The notes below the pieces were generated by a model. The model was not told the origin of the DNA, ran no database searches, and saw only the letters and a list, made by a program, of their open reading frames with translations. Shown piece by piece: positions 1 to 8,763 of a stretch of 64,000 nucleotides of DNA (position 1 is the stretch's first letter; each line of letters starts with the position of its first letter). A program made the position numbers and the translations under genes. This DNA comes from Phyllobacterium pellucidum (lineage in GTDB: Bacteria; Pseudomonadota; Alphaproteobacteria; Rhizobiales; Rhizobiaceae). The DNA lies in contig NZ_JABUMX010000001.1 in assembly GCF_013327855.1 (NCBI RefSeq), positions 248,001 through 312,000 of the forward strand, in the 5' to 3' direction.

Positions 1-744
1 CTTCACCCTTGATGGCGACTTGATCGCCGCATTGGTCGTTTCGTCGTGCGTAACGGGCTTTGCCGCGTTCGACGGCGGTATGGATGCGCTATCCGGGGCA
101 GCCTGTCCTGCGCTCTTCGGCGTGGCGGCACCATTTCCATCGGTCAGCGATGTGAGGCCGCCCTCGGGTGCCGAGAAGATGCGGTCAATCTGCGGTCCTA
201 CCGGGACCGAGGCTCCGTTGCCAGCCTCGAAGGCATCGATGATTTCCTCGAGGCGGTCCGGCGTTAGATCCTCATAGGTGTCCTTGAACACCATGACCAT
301 CGGAGCATTGACGCACGCGCCAAGGCACTCGACCTCTTCCCACGACAGCGTGCCGGCTTCGTTGGTGTGGAACTGCTCGTGGTGAATCTTGTGCTGGCAG
401 ACGCGCTTGAGCTCGTCCGCTCCCCGCAGCATGCATGGCGTGGTGCCGCATACCTGAATGTGCGCCCGCGTTCCGACCGGCTTCAACTGGAACTGCGTAT
501 AGAAGGTGGCGACTTCGAGCACGCGGATCAGCGGCATGTCGAGCATGCCGGCGACATGTTCGATCGCTGCCTTCGTGACCCAGCCATCCTGCTCCTGCGC
601 GCGCATCAGCAAGGGGATAACAGCCGACTGCTCACGCCCCTTCGGATATTTGGCAATCGCTTTCTCGGCCCAGGCACTGTTTTCGCGATTGAACGCGAAT
701 GCCGCTGGCTGGATATTATCTTCTGCAAGACGACGGACGGACAT
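1..744 (-). CDS. nuoE: NADH-quinone oxidoreductase subunit E (partial, 3' end outside window)
   Basis: This is the 24 kDa-type subunit of the peripheral arm of complex I, which carries a [2Fe-2S] centre next to the NADH-oxidising NuoF. From the ATG at 744-742 the frame stays open to the window edge (248 codons seen, no stop). The thioredoxin-like ferredoxin domain fills about residues 25-165 and has the four iron-sulfur ligands at C99 and C104 (CGTTPC) and C140 and C144 (CLGAC). After the domain the chain runs on as an Ala/Pro/Ser/Thr-rich tail, longer than the usual core of about 165 residues. The ATG overlaps the nuoD stop codon (TAATG), which suggests coupled translation. Confidence 0.96.
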   Translation of the reverse strand, partial: MSVRRLAEDNIQPAAFAFNRENSAWAEKAIAKYPKGREQSAVIPLLMRAQEQDGWVTKAAIEHVAGMLDMPLIRVLEVATFYTQFQLKPVGTRAHIQVCGTTPCMLRGADELKRVCQHKIHHEQFHTNEAGTLSWEEVECLGACVNAPMVMVFKDTYEDLTPDRLEEIIDAFEAGNGASVPVGPQIDRIFSAPEGGLTSLTDGNGAATPKSAGQAAPDSASIPPSNAAKPVTHDETTNAAIKSPSRVK

Positions 745-1934
745 TAACGATCAACCTCACCAAATACGATATCGAGCGAGCCGAGCACCGCCGATACGTC
801 GGCGAGCATGTGGCCACGACACATGAAGTCCATGGCCTGGAGATGGGCAAAGCCTGGTGCGCGCAATTTCACGCGGTACGGCTTGTTGGACCCGTCCGAG
901 ACGAGGAAAACGCCGAACTCGCCCTTGGGCGCTTCCACGGCTGCATAAACCTCCCCGGCGGGGACGTGATAGCCTTCCGTGTAGAGCTTGAAGTGATGGA
1001 TCAGCGCTTCCATCGAACGCTTCATCTCGCCGCGCTTCGGCGGTACGATCTTAGCCGAGGTGTTCGATACCGGACCAACACGCTCCTTGCCAAGCAAAAG
1101 GTCGACGCACTGGCGCATGATCCGCACAGACTGGCGCATCTCCTCCATGCGGATTAGATAACGATCATAGCAATCGCCATTCTTGCCGATGGGAATATCG
1201 AACTCCATCTCGGCGTAACATTCATAGGGCTGCGACTTTCGCAGATCCCATGCGGCGCCCGAACCGCGCACCATGACACCGGAGAAACCCCATGCCCACG
1301 CATCCTCAAGCGTAACGACGCCGATATCGACATTGCGCTGCTTGAAAATGCGGTTTGGCGTGATCAGATCGTCGAGGTTCTTTACTGTCTGAAGGAACGG
1401 ATCGCACCATTTGCCGATGTCTTCGACGAGTTTATCCGGGATGTCCTGATGAACACCACCTGGCCGGAAATAGGCGGCGTGCATGCGCGCGCCGCACGCC
1501 CGCTCGTAGAACACCATCAGCTTTTCGCGCTCTTCAAAACCCCAGAGCGGCGGCGTCAGCGCGCCAACGTCCATGGCCTGCGTCGTCACGTTCAAAAGGT
1601 GTGATAGAATGCGCCCTATCTCGGAAAAAAGCACACGGATAAGCTGACCGCGCCTCGGCACCTCGATCTCAAGCAGGCGCTCGACGGCAAGCGCATAGGC
1701 ATGCTCCTGATTCATCGGAGCCACGTAGTCGAGCCGATCGAGATAGGGCACGGCCTGCAGGTAAGTCTTGGCTTCCATTAACTTTTCGGTGCCGCGATGC
1801 AGGAGACCGATGTGCGGATCGACGCGCTCGACCACCTCACCGTCAAGCTCGAGCACGAGGCGCAAAACGCCATGCGCCGCAGGATGTTGCGGGCCGAAGT
1901 TGATGTTAAAGTTACGGACGCTATGTTCAGTCAT
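744..1934 (-). CDS. nuoD: NADH-quinone oxidoreductase subunit D
   Basis: This is the 49 kDa-type subunit of complex I. With NuoB it forms the quinone-reducing site at the junction of the peripheral arm and the membrane. The 396-residue length is normal for alphaproteobacteria. The N-terminal [10 protein letters not shown] motif lines the quinone pocket in this family, and the 49 kDa signature with [11 protein letters not shown] and [11 protein letters not shown] lies near residues 115-150. The protein ends in the typical DIVFGEVDR. It lies 42 bases downstream of nuoC and overlaps nuoE, so it belongs to the nuoABCDE transcript. Confidence 0.98.
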   Translation of the reverse strand: MTEHSVRNFNINFGPQHPAAHGVLRLVLELDGEVVERVDPHIGLLHRGTEKLMEAKTYLQAVPYLDRLDYVAPMNQEHAYALAVERLLEIEVPRRGQLIRVLFSEIGRILSHLLNVTTQAMDVGALTPPLWGFEEREKLMVFYERACGARMHAAYFRPGGVHQDIPDKLVEDIGKWCDPFLQTVKNLDDLITPNRIFKQRNVDIGVVTLEDAWAWGFSGVMVRGSGAAWDLRKSQPYECYAEMEFDIPIGKNGDCYDRYLIRMEEMRQSVRIMRQCVDLLLGKERVGPVSNTSAKIVPPKRGEMKRSMEALIHHFKLYTEGYHVPAGEVYAAVEAPKGEFGVFLVSDGSNKPYRVKLRAPGFAHLQAMDFMCRGHMLADVSAVLGSLDIVFGEVDR

Positions 1935-1976
1935 GGCTTGCTCCGCGAGATGGGAGACACAGTCTCATCAACACGC

Positions 1977-2585
1977 TCAATTTGTCTTCGCCTTCTCATC
2001 GCCCGGCAGCACGTAATCCGTGCCTTCCCATGGCGACTGGAAGTCGAAATTGCGAAATTCCTGGCGAAGTTCGACAGGCTCGTAAACGACCCGCTTGATC
2101 TCGTCGTCGTAGCGCACTTCGACAAACCCGGTCAGCGGGAAATCCTTCCGCAGCGGATGCCCCTCGAAGCCGTAGTCGGTGAGGATGCGGCGAAGATCCG
2201 GATGACCCGAAAAGAGCACGCCGTAAAGATCGTAGGTTTCGCGCTCGTACCAATCGGCACCGGGATAGACCGCTGTCGCTGAGGGAACCGGGGTATCCTC
2301 GTCGGTTGCGACCTTGACGCGGATGCGCAGGTTCTGGCGCGGGGACAAGAGGTGATAGACGACGTCGAAGCGATGCTCGCGTGACGGATAATCCACACCG
2401 CTGATGTCGATCAGCGAAATGAACTGGCATTGTACGTCGTCACGCAGGAACGTCAGTGTATCGATCAGCTTGTCGCCGCCAACCTCGATCGTCAGCTCGC
2501 CATAGACGAGTTCGGCGGACTTTATTCCCAGTGACGGCTGTTCGCCGAGATGGCGGGAGAGTTCACCCAAGGCTTCTTCGAACAT
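1977..2585 (-). CDS. nuoC: NADH-quinone oxidoreductase subunit C
   Basis: This is the 30 kDa-type subunit of complex I, in the connecting part of the peripheral arm beside NuoD. The 202 residues match separate, unfused NuoC proteins. The 30 kDa signature is clear at about residues 130-170: [10 protein letters not shown], then [20 protein letters not shown] and a KDFPL end. The start ATG at 2585 is 9 bases after the nuoB stop. NuoC and NuoD are separate genes here, unlike the NuoCD fusion of enterobacteria, as expected for alphaproteobacteria. Confidence 0.98.
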   Translation of the reverse strand: MFEEALGELSRHLGEQPSLGIKSAELVYGELTIEVGGDKLIDTLTFLRDDVQCQFISLIDISGVDYPSREHRFDVVYHLLSPRQNLRIRVKVATDEDTPVPSATAVYPGADWYERETYDLYGVLFSGHPDLRRILTDYGFEGHPLRKDFPLTGFVEVRYDDEIKRVVYEPVELRQEFRNFDFQSPWEGTDYVLPGDEKAKTN

Positions 2586-2594
2586 CGCCCTCTC

Positions 2595-3176
2595 CTATCG
2601 CTCGATCGTGCCGGTGCGGCGGATCTTCTTTTGCAGGAGCAAAACGCCGTAAAGAAGCGCTTCCGCGGTGGGCGGACAGCCGGGCACATAGATATCGACA
2701 GGAACGACACGGTCGCAGCCGCGCACCACGGAATAAGAGTAGTGATAATAGCCGCCGCCATTGGCGCAGGAGCCCATCGAGATGACATAGCGCGGCTCAG
2801 GCATCTGGTCGTAGACCTTGCGCAGCGCCGGCGCCATCTTGTTGGTAAGCGTGCCCGCAACGATCATGACATCCGACTGGCGCGGGGAAGCGCGCGGCGC
2901 AAAGCCGAAACGCTCGCCGTCGTACCGCGGCATCGACGTGTGCATCATCTCGACGGCGCAGCACGCCAGGCCGAACGTCATCCACATCAACGATCCGGTG
3001 CGCGCCCAGGTTACCAGCGCGTCAGCCGAAGTGACGAGGAAGCCCTTGTCGGCAAGTTCATTGTTGATTTCGCCGAAGAATGCATCATCCGAACCTATCG
3101 GCTTGCCGGTGTTGGGATCGAGGATGCCCTTGGGTTTTGGTGCAACGAGGGTGGTGGTGCCGTCGGTCAATCCCAT
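2595..3176 (-). CDS. nuoB: NADH-quinone oxidoreductase subunit B
   Basis: NuoB holds the terminal [4Fe-4S] cluster N2, which passes electrons to quinone. The ligand cysteines are present: tandem C72-C73 (GLACCAVEM), C137 (MGSCANGGG) and C167 (VPGCPPTAE). I chose the ATG at 3176, giving 193 residues beginning MGLTDG, because rhizobial NuoB proteins begin in this way. An upstream in-frame ATG at 3197 would add seven residues and lies deeper inside nuoA. Even with the shorter start the gene overlaps the nuoA stop by 10 bases, so the two are probably translationally coupled. Confidence 0.97.
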   Translation of the reverse strand: MGLTDGTTTLVAPKPKGILDPNTGKPIGSDDAFFGEINNELADKGFLVTSADALVTWARTGSLMWMTFGLACCAVEMMHTSMPRYDGERFGFAPRASPRQSDVMIVAGTLTNKMAPALRKVYDQMPEPRYVISMGSCANGGGYYHYSYSVVRGCDRVVPVDIYVPGCPPTAEALLYGVLLLQKKIRRTGTIER

Positions 3177-3532
3177 TCCAGCGCTCCCTTCTTCCACTCA
3201 TAGATAAAGCCGATCGTCAGAACGGCTAGAAACACCATCATGGACCAGAAGCCGAACCAGCCAATCTTGCCGAAGGATATCGCCCACGGGAACAGGAAGG
3301 CCACTTCCAGATCGAAGATGATGAACAGGATCGAAACGAGATAGAACCGCACATCGAACTTCATGCGGGCGTCGTCGAACGCGTTGAAACCGCACTCGTA
3401 GGCCGACAGTTTTTCCGGATCCGGCGCACTGTATGCGACCAGAAAAGGCGCAACCAACAGTGCCAGACCGATTACCAGCGCTACCCCGATAAAGATAACG
3501 ATGGGCAGGTAGGAACTTAATAGCTCGTTCAT
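3167..3532 (-). CDS. nuoA: NADH-quinone oxidoreductase subunit A
   Basis: This small membrane subunit of complex I sits near the quinone site. The 121 residues carry three predicted membrane helices (about 8-32, 65-88 and 94-115). The family-typical loop [20 protein letters not shown] lies between helices 1 and 2, and the [11 protein letters not shown] motif is in helix 2. It is the first gene of the nuo operon, so the operon promoter should lie in the 442-base gap upstream. A purine-rich GGAAAAAGACGG precedes the start. Confidence 0.97.
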   Translation of the reverse strand: MNELLSSYLPIVIFIGVALVIGLALLVAPFLVAYSAPDPEKLSAYECGFNAFDDARMKFDVRFYLVSILFIIFDLEVAFLFPWAISFGKIGWFGFWSMMVFLAVLTIGFIYEWKKGALEWD

Positions 3533-3974
3533 GATCCGTCTTTTTCCGCCTTGTGAACTCAGGCTGACAAGAATGCCATGTTATGCACATGACTGCCACT
3601 TATACGCGACAGATCACACTATCCCGGAAGATGGTGCGATGCGGCGAGGGTTAGCGCGTTAGCGCCATGGGCGCAAGTGCGACGATGGCCGCAAATCTGT
3701 TCGCAAGTTCCAGCTTCCGCAGTGTCCACTTGCTCCAAAATCGTCAATTTCTGCATGTTTTGCCTTGTTTTCGCGCCAAATAGGCCGCGAATGCCTCTTT
3801 AGAATGATGTTAATGTGTCCCGCGCTTTCGGGCCTGCGGGACGAGAGATATCTGACTGCGACATTCGGTCCTATAAACGATTTAACCCCTTAAACGCCGC
3901 GATCCCTGAAGCGCGCGCCAACAGGGCGCAAGCGCCTGTGCCTCAGTACCAAACAGGGTACAGTAGTGTTGGTT
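3533..3974 (-). other. Intergenic region upstream of nuoA
   Basis: This 442-base gap separates nuoA from the end of the MFS gene. It should hold the nuo operon promoter and the MFS transcript end. I see no tRNA, no convincing ORF and no clear -35/-10 pair. A small stem GTACC/GGTAC with a 6-base loop lies at about 3946-3961, close to the MFS stop, without a clear T-run. GC-rich palindromic patches (TTAGCGCGTTAGCGCC) lie around 3651-3665. The functional assignment is inferred from position only. Confidence 0.4.
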
Positions 3975-5186
3975 TCAAACACCTGCCAATGGCTCGAGAC
4001 CGAGGCCCTGCCCTTCTTCGCTGAGGGCCTTTTGGCGGTGCTGCTTCCTGTCGAGCAGCATCGACCAGGTTGCCACCGCAAGTCCGGTCGCGGCCAACAG
4101 CGAAGCCACATAGGGCAGATTCTGATAGGAGACCCCGATTGTCAGCGCGACGCCGCCAATCCACGCTCCCGCCGCGTTGCCCACATTGAACGCGCTCTGG
4201 TTGAGCGTCGCCGCAAGATTAGGCGCGTCCGCAGCCGTTTCCACCACGCGCATCTGCAGCGGCGGAATGGCGATGAAAAAGATCAGGCCCCAGAGGAAGA
4301 CGCCGGAGATCGCGGCAAACTGGTATGTGCTGACCCCGGCAAAGACGATATAGACGAAGACAAGTGCAAGCAGGGAGCCAATCACCGTCGGCATCAGCTT
4401 CCAGTCGGCGAGCCTGCCGCCCAGGATATTGCCGAGCGTAATTCCCGCACCGAAGAGCAGCAGCACCCAGGTGACCGACGGGGCCGGGAGGCCAGAGACG
4501 TCGGTCAGAATTGGCTTGATATAAGTGAAGACCGCAAACAGGCTGCCCGAGGCAAGCGCCGATATCAGCATGGCAAGCCATACCTGCAACTTGCCAAGCA
4601 CCCTGATTTCGCTGAGGATGCCCGCGCCCTTGTCCGTATCCTTCGCTGCGGGGACGAGGAAGGCGATGGCAATGACGGCAGCGATGCCGATCGCCACAAC
4701 TGCAAAGAAGGTGGAACGCCAGCCATAGGCTTCGCCAAGTGCAGTCCCCAACGGTACACCGAGAATGTTGGCAAGCGTCAGGCCGGCAAAGAGCAGCGCA
4801 ATCGCGCTCGCGCGCTTGTGCCGGGGAACGAGATTTGCCGCAACGACCGAACCGATACCAAAAAATGCGCCATGACCGAAGGCGGTAAAGACGCGCGCGA
4901 CCATCAGCATCCAGTAGTTCGGTGCGATGGCACAAAGGAAATTGCCAATGACGAACAGCATGGCAAGTCCGACGAGTACGGGCTTGCGCGGCAGCGATGC
5001 CGTGGCGATGGCAATGATGGGTGCACCGACGACGACGCCGAGAGCATAGCCTGTCACCAGCAGGCCTGCATGCGGAATGGAAACGCCGAGATCAGCAGCA
5101 ACCTCAGGCAACAGGCCCATGATCACGAATTCGGTCGTTCCAATACAGAACGAGGCGATAGCTAAGGCGAGAATCGGCAAAGGCAT
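3975..5186 (-). CDS. MFS transporter, DHA1 family (AraJ/YdhP-like exporter)
   Basis: This is an inner-membrane secondary transporter of 403 residues with about 12 membrane helices. The helix 1 motif FCIGTTEFVIMGLLPEVA is typical of the DHA1 group that contains AraJ, YdhP and related sugar or drug exporters. The helix 4 region carries ARVFTAFGHGAFFGIGS. Members export sugars, nucleosides or drugs by proton antiport, and the sequence does not reveal the substrate. The gene stands alone. The next gene upstream (DUF982) is on the same strand but 161 bases away. Confidence 0.9.
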   Translation of the reverse strand: MPLPILALAIASFCIGTTEFVIMGLLPEVAADLGVSIPHAGLLVTGYALGVVVGAPIIAIATASLPRKPVLVGLAMLFVIGNFLCAIAPNYWMLMVARVFTAFGHGAFFGIGSVVAANLVPRHKRASAIALLFAGLTLANILGVPLGTALGEAYGWRSTFFAVVAIGIAAVIAIAFLVPAAKDTDKGAGILSEIRVLGKLQVWLAMLISALASGSLFAVFTYIKPILTDVSGLPAPSVTWVLLLFGAGITLGNILGGRLADWKLMPTVIGSLLALVFVYIVFAGVSTYQFAAISGVFLWGLIFFIAIPPLQMRVVETAADAPNLAATLNQSAFNVGNAAGAWIGGVALTIGVSYQNLPYVASLLAATGLAVATWSMLLDRKQHRQKALSEEGQGLGLEPLAGV

Positions 5187-5347
5187 GGGAAGGACCGCGA
5201 GTCTTGAGAAAGTACCGATCCTGCATAGCGTAGCACGTTAAACAAATGACGATTGTGCAATGCAGCGATGCATTTCCGCTGGAACTGCGAGTTAAGCGTG
5301 CGAAAGCCGGCGAAGAGGGTGTCCGCCTCGCCGTCCGGTTGAATCAA

Positions 5348-5701
5348 TCACCTTGCCCGATCGTGATGGTGAGGCTGGGCCGCCTCGTCCTCAACCGAAA
5401 AGGCTGCGGCGTTCACCTTGTCGTTGGCTGGACGGTGGGCGGCTGACGCTTCGGTCTTTTCCTCGACGAACGCATCGACTTCCTTGGCTGCTTCAACGAA
5501 TGCGAAACGAGCCGCTCTGGCGGTTGCTTCACCATCCAAAGCCTTGGCACATACGGCTTTTGCTTCTTCGTAGAGAGGGCCGCATTGTTTCGTCCAGCAA
5601 TGCTTCAACAGGTCCGCAGCCTGCTTAACCGAAGACACGTTCATAATCGTGCCGGAGCGCGGTGATTTGATCATTACATGTTCAAAGGATTGATCACGCA
5701 T
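5348..5701 (-). CDS. DUF982 domain protein
   Basis: This 117-residue protein matches DUF982, a small family frequent and often multi-copy in rhizobia and with no assigned function. The domain spans about residues 25-90: a Val-Lys-Gln-Ala-Ala-Asp-Leu-Leu stretch, a Trp-centred HCWTKQCGPLYEEAKAVC motif and an Ala-rich helix ending FVEAAKEVDAF. The C-terminal 35 residues are polar, with a His-rich end (QPHHHDRAR). A later Met at residue 20 (MNVSSVKQ) would fit the domain boundary and could be the true start. No operon partner is evident. Confidence 0.75.
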   Translation of the reverse strand: MRDQSFEHVMIKSPRSGTIMNVSSVKQAADLLKHCWTKQCGPLYEEAKAVCAKALDGEATARAARFAFVEAAKEVDAFVEEKTEASAAHRPANDKVNAAAFSVEDEAAQPHHHDRAR

Positions 5702-5935
5702 AACACAAGAATGCGGGGCAATAGGAATGGTTCCGGAGGCTCCCCGGGACCATTTAAGATCTACTTACAGTAGAATTCGGTTCGTATTGAACCAAAGCAG
5801 TTGAAATGCGTTTGATTAGTGGATTGCATGGCATGACAATTTTGTGAGTCGGAAAGACCGCGTTCACAAAGGGGTTGGCTCCAGGAACGTTTGCTGATAT
5901 TCGGCCGGCTCCATTGAAGAAGGACTTATGCAGCA

Positions 5936-6043
5936 ATGAACAGTCACTTTGCTCTCATCCTGGCGATGCTTACGGCAGTAGCCTGGACCGGAACACTGGT
6001 TTATCTGGTCAAGCGGTGGAGCCACGGTCACGGTCGGAAGTGA
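5936..6043 (+). CDS. Small single-pass membrane peptide, 35 aa (hypothetical)
   Basis: From the ATG at 5936 this 35-codon frame has one clear hydrophobic helix (about residues 5-24, FALILAMLTAVAWTGTLVYL), followed by a basic tail (KRWSHGHGRK). That is the usual form of bacterial small membrane proteins with a positive-inside tail. A purine-rich GAAGAAGGAC lies 9-18 bases upstream. A second ATG at 5928 gives only three codons. An intrinsic-terminator-like hairpin on the same strand begins 86 bases after the stop. I do not recognise the family, and chance cannot be excluded for so short a frame. Confidence 0.4.
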   Translation: MNSHFALILAMLTAVAWTGTLVYLVKRWSHGHGRK

Positions 6044-6099
6044 CAATTTCCGGTGATTTGTACCGGAATGTGATTTGACAGCCTAAATCGAAAGTATCA

Positions 6100-6182
6100 G
6101 GGTGGGTGTAAGCCCTCCCCCGGCCCATGGAGGCTCGACGATTGCCATCGACGTGAGTGGCGCATCGTCGAGCCTCATTTTT
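6100..6182 (+). ncRNA. Candidate small RNA ending in an intrinsic terminator
   Basis: About 80 bases could fold into two hairpins. The first is weak: a GGGTGGG/CCCTCCC stem at about 6100-6119, with one T-T mismatch. The second is the strong terminator described separately. The segment CCCTCCCCC at 6113-6121 is complementary to Shine-Dalgarno sequences, a feature of several rhizobial trans-acting small RNAs. A TTGACA at 6075-6080 could be a -35 box, but no good -10 stands at the right distance. The region may equally be the 3' end of the transcript for the 35-residue peptide. This is inference from structure alone. Confidence 0.3.
6130..6182 (+). terminator. Intrinsic terminator, 13-bp perfect stem and T5 run
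   Basis: GAGGCTCGACGAT at 6130-6142 is exactly complementary to ATCGTCGAGCCTC at 6164-6176. The 21-base loop can close further through GCC/GGC. The stem is followed by A and five T residues (6178-6182). The T-run lies on the plus-strand side only, so it would end plus-strand transcripts coming from the small membrane peptide or a small RNA. Confidence 0.7.
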
Positions 6183-6185
6183 CTC

Positions 6186-6422
6186 AAAATAGCTCTAAGT
6201 GCGCAACCAATGTCTGGTTTCCGCGTTATTGTAGTGTCGGGAGCGTTATTTGAACCCGTTTCAGATATCCCGATCGAGGCCCAGTATCGTCCATGGCACC
6301 AAACGCTGTGTGGCAATCTGGGCCTCACTCATGAGCACACATCCCCATCTAGTCCTTTGGATGTAGTTGCGCATCACCCATCCGATTAGGTTGTTCGGCT
6401 TTTACCCCTAGGTTAGCGTTTT
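6186..6422. other. Non-coding gap with one inverted repeat
   Basis: No convincing ORF lies here. A perfect 9-base inverted repeat, GAGGCCCAG at 6276-6284 and CTGGGCCTC at 6318-6326, is separated by 33 bases and has no T-run. The right-hand end should contain the promoter of the gene starting at 6423/6453, but no clear promoter can be named. Confidence 0.35.
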
Positions 6423-6782
6423 GTGAAAACGCGTGACTCGGGGGACTTGCGCATGCTGATAACGATACTGCTGGGCTTGGCCCTCACTGCTGGAAAGGTA
6501 GACAAGGGTGATGCCGTCATGCAGGCCCAGTTCGACCTGCTCAGATTGTCCTATGCATGTGGCGATCCGCTGTACAGATCGAAGCGCGACTCGACCCGGC
6601 GCTGGATCGAACGGCTGGAATCAAACACAACCTACAGTATGCAGGACGTTGCAGATCTCGATAGCGGTCTGAAGAACGGCACCATCAAACCCGCGACCCG
6701 GGTAGAGCGCGGTGACTGCATCAAGCTTCTCGCCGATGGGGAGGCGAAGGTCGAAAGCCTCGTCGAGGAATACAACCGCTAG
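6423..6782 (+). CDS. Hypothetical small exported protein
   Basis: This 119-residue frame opens with GTG at 6423. An ATG at 6453 (residue 11) is an equally possible start and would leave a short hydrophobic N-terminus (MLITILLGLALTAG), so the protein could be exported or membrane-anchored. The rest is polar and probably helical, with two cysteines (C46 in SYACGDP and C98 in RGDCIKL) that could pair. I do not recognise the family. Its 3' end converges on the ABC transporter operon with only 17 bases between the stops. Confidence 0.5.
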   Translation: MKTRDSGDLRMLITILLGLALTAGKVDKGDAVMQAQFDLLRLSYACGDPLYRSKRDSTRRWIERLESNTTYSMQDVADLDSGLKNGTIKPATRVERGDCIKLLADGEAKVESLVEEYNR

Positions 6783-6799
6783 TAATATTATTTCATTGA

Positions 6800-7786
6800 C
6801 TATTTCCGGTCGATCTCGCCGCGTCCGTAACCGAGCAACATGACAAGAATGACGACGCCGTAGATGATCTGGCGCCCTGCCTCCGGCATTTGCATCACAG
6901 CCAGGATCGATTGCAGCAGCGTTATCAGGATAACGCCGGCGATCGTGCCGAGATAATTGCCCTTGCCGCCAAGGATATTTGTTCCGCCAAGCACAACGGC
7001 CGCAATGGCCGGCAGAAGATAGGGATCTCCCATCGCCTGATAGGCCTTGGTCGAATAGCCGGCCAATAAAACACCTGCAAAAGCCGCCGCGGCACCGGAG
7101 AGCACGAAACACCAGATGATGACGCCATTGGTGTTCACGCCTGAAAGATATGCCGCCGATTCGCGATTGCCGACCGCATAGACCCGACGCCCGAAGGCGG
7201 TTCGGGTTAAAAGATAGGTGGTGAACCCGCCGACGATGATCCAGATGAAAAGCGCGTTGGGAAAGCCGAAGAACAAGCGCCCGACTGCCATGAAGTGCAT
7301 CGCGTCGGTTGCATGATCCTGCGGTGCGAAGCCGCCGGTGTGCAGCACCATGAGACCTTGGACGACCGCATTCATGCCCAACGTGAAGATCATCGACGGC
7401 AATCGCAAATAGGCGACGCCGAGTCCGTTGAGCAGGCCGACAAGCGCGCCGCAAAGCACGCCGACCGGAATCGCGACGACATTGCCGATGTCGCCGAACC
7501 AGCCGGCGACAGCCGTCGCCATCATGGCTCCTAGCGTGACGGTCCAGGGTATCGACAAATCGATGTGACCGATGAGAATAACCATCATTGCGCCCGAGGC
7601 GATAATGCCAAGAAACGCGCTGATCTGCAGTTGCTGCAGGAGATATTCCGGAGAAAGAAACTCGCGCGAATAGAGTGCGCCGCCAAGCAGCATCAAGACG
7701 ATGCAGCCGAACGCAATGATGACGGAGCGGTCGAGTGTAAACCGGAGGATCGGGACAGTGCCGGCCTGAAGCTTCTGATCGTTCAT
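6800..7786 (-). CDS. Sugar ABC transporter permease (RbsC-like), second of two
   Basis: This inner-membrane permease belongs to the BPD_transp_2 family of carbohydrate importers. From the ATG at 7786 it has 328 residues and roughly nine hydrophobic helices. The family's ATPase-contact region is seen as AFGRRVYAVGNRESAAYLSGVNT around residues 190-212, followed by the conserved AIAAVVLGGTNILGGKGN. The start overlaps the stop of the preceding permease (ATGA), so I rejected the longer frame that begins at 7969. The two permeases probably form a heterodimer, served by the ATPase and binding protein encoded upstream in the operon. Confidence 0.92.
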   Translation of the reverse strand: MNDQKLQAGTVPILRFTLDRSVIIAFGCIVLMLLGGALYSREFLSPEYLLQQLQISAFLGIIASGAMMVILIGHIDLSIPWTVTLGAMMATAVAGWFGDIGNVVAIPVGVLCGALVGLLNGLGVAYLRLPSMIFTLGMNAVVQGLMVLHTGGFAPQDHATDAMHFMAVGRLFFGFPNALFIWIIVGGFTTYLLTRTAFGRRVYAVGNRESAAYLSGVNTNGVIIWCFVLSGAAAAFAGVLLAGYSTKAYQAMGDPYLLPAIAAVVLGGTNILGGKGNYLGTIAGVILITLLQSILAVMQMPEAGRQIIYGVVILVMLLGYGRGEIDRK

Positions 7787-8763
7787 GCGAAAAGCTCCAG
7801 CCGGTTGCGAATGCGCAGCACGCGGATGGCGCCGAGGCTGACGGCAGCAAGAAGCACGACGCCCTGAAACAATGGCTGCCAGAGCGGATCGAGATTGAAG
7901 ACGAAAAGCAGGTCCTCGATTGTGCGCAGCACGAATGCCCCGAAAATGGAGCCGATGGCGGATCCCCATCCGCCAAAGAGCGACGTTCCGCCGATCACAA
8001 CAGAAGCGATCGAGTTCAGCGTATAGGAGCCGGCTATCGGCGCGGATGCCTCTCCCGAATAGGTGTTGAAGGTCAGCATCAGGCCGCCAAGTGCGGCGAG
8101 AAAACCCGCGAGCGTATAGGCGAGCAGTTTGGCGCGTTGGACCGGCACGCCCGACATATACGCCGCTTGCTCATTTGAACCTACGGCATAGGCCGCGCGG
8201 CCGAGAACCGAGCTGCGATAGGGCAACCAGACCAGCACGACAACGGCCAGGAGAACAACCAATGCGGTCGGAATCACTCCGAAAAGCTGGCCGGTCGCAA
8301 AATCCGCGAGGTCGGACTGCACATCTCCGCCGGGGCCCGGCCTGATGTAAAGCGCGATGCCGTAGAAAATCGCCCCCGTGGCGAGTGTGGTGATGATAGG
8401 CTGAAGCCTGCCCCAGACGACGATGGCACCATTGAGGAAGCCAGCGGCGGCGCCGACGGCAAGGACGGCCACAGCACCGAGCAGCCCCTCGCCCAATGTG
8501 CCGACCACGATCGCCGAGGCCAGGCAATTGGCAAGGATGAATATCATCCCGACAGAAAGATCGAGCCCGCGCGTCAACACTGGCAGGGTCTGGGCCATGG
8601 CCACAAGTGCGAGCAGCACCGCCTTGTTCGCCGCCGTTGCGGCAACAGCGGCGTTCAGACCCACCGGATGATTCGAGGTGTATATGGTGAACATCAAAAT
8701 GAAGAGGGCAATCGCGCCCAGGAGACCGGCATTGTGCGAGATATGATGGCGAAGATTGCTCAT
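7783..8763 (-). CDS. Sugar ABC transporter permease (RbsC-like), first of two
   Basis: This 326-residue inner-membrane permease belongs to the same family as the next gene. The conserved motifs are LTRGLDLSVGMIF around residue 65 (IDLSVG in most members), the coupling-loop region AAYAVGSNEQAAYMSGVP and SVVIGGTSLFGGWG near 250. It overlaps the upstream ATPase gene by ATGA and the downstream permease by ATGA, so the three are tightly coupled. Two different permeases instead of an RbsC homodimer resembles the YtfT/YjfF type of arrangement. The substrate is unknown. Confidence 0.92.
   Translation of the reverse strand: MSNLRHHISHNAGLLGAIALFILMFTIYTSNHPVGLNAAVAATAANKAVLLALVAMAQTLPVLTRGLDLSVGMIFILANCLASAIVVGTLGEGLLGAVAVLAVGAAAGFLNGAIVVWGRLQPIITTLATGAIFYGIALYIRPGPGGDVQSDLADFATGQLFGVIPTALVVLLAVVVLVWLPYRSSVLGRAAYAVGSNEQAAYMSGVPVQRAKLLAYTLAGFLAALGGLMLTFNTYSGEASAPIAGSYTLNSIASVVIGGTSLFGGWGSAIGSIFGAFVLRTIEDLLFVFNLDPLWQPLFQGVVLLAAVSLGAIRVLRIRNRLELFA

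Noticed and set aside
3966..5165. 399-codon open frame on the plus strand opposite the MFS gene
   Set aside because: It mirrors the MFS reading frame, has a charged repetitive composition typical of an antisense shadow and no recognisable domain.
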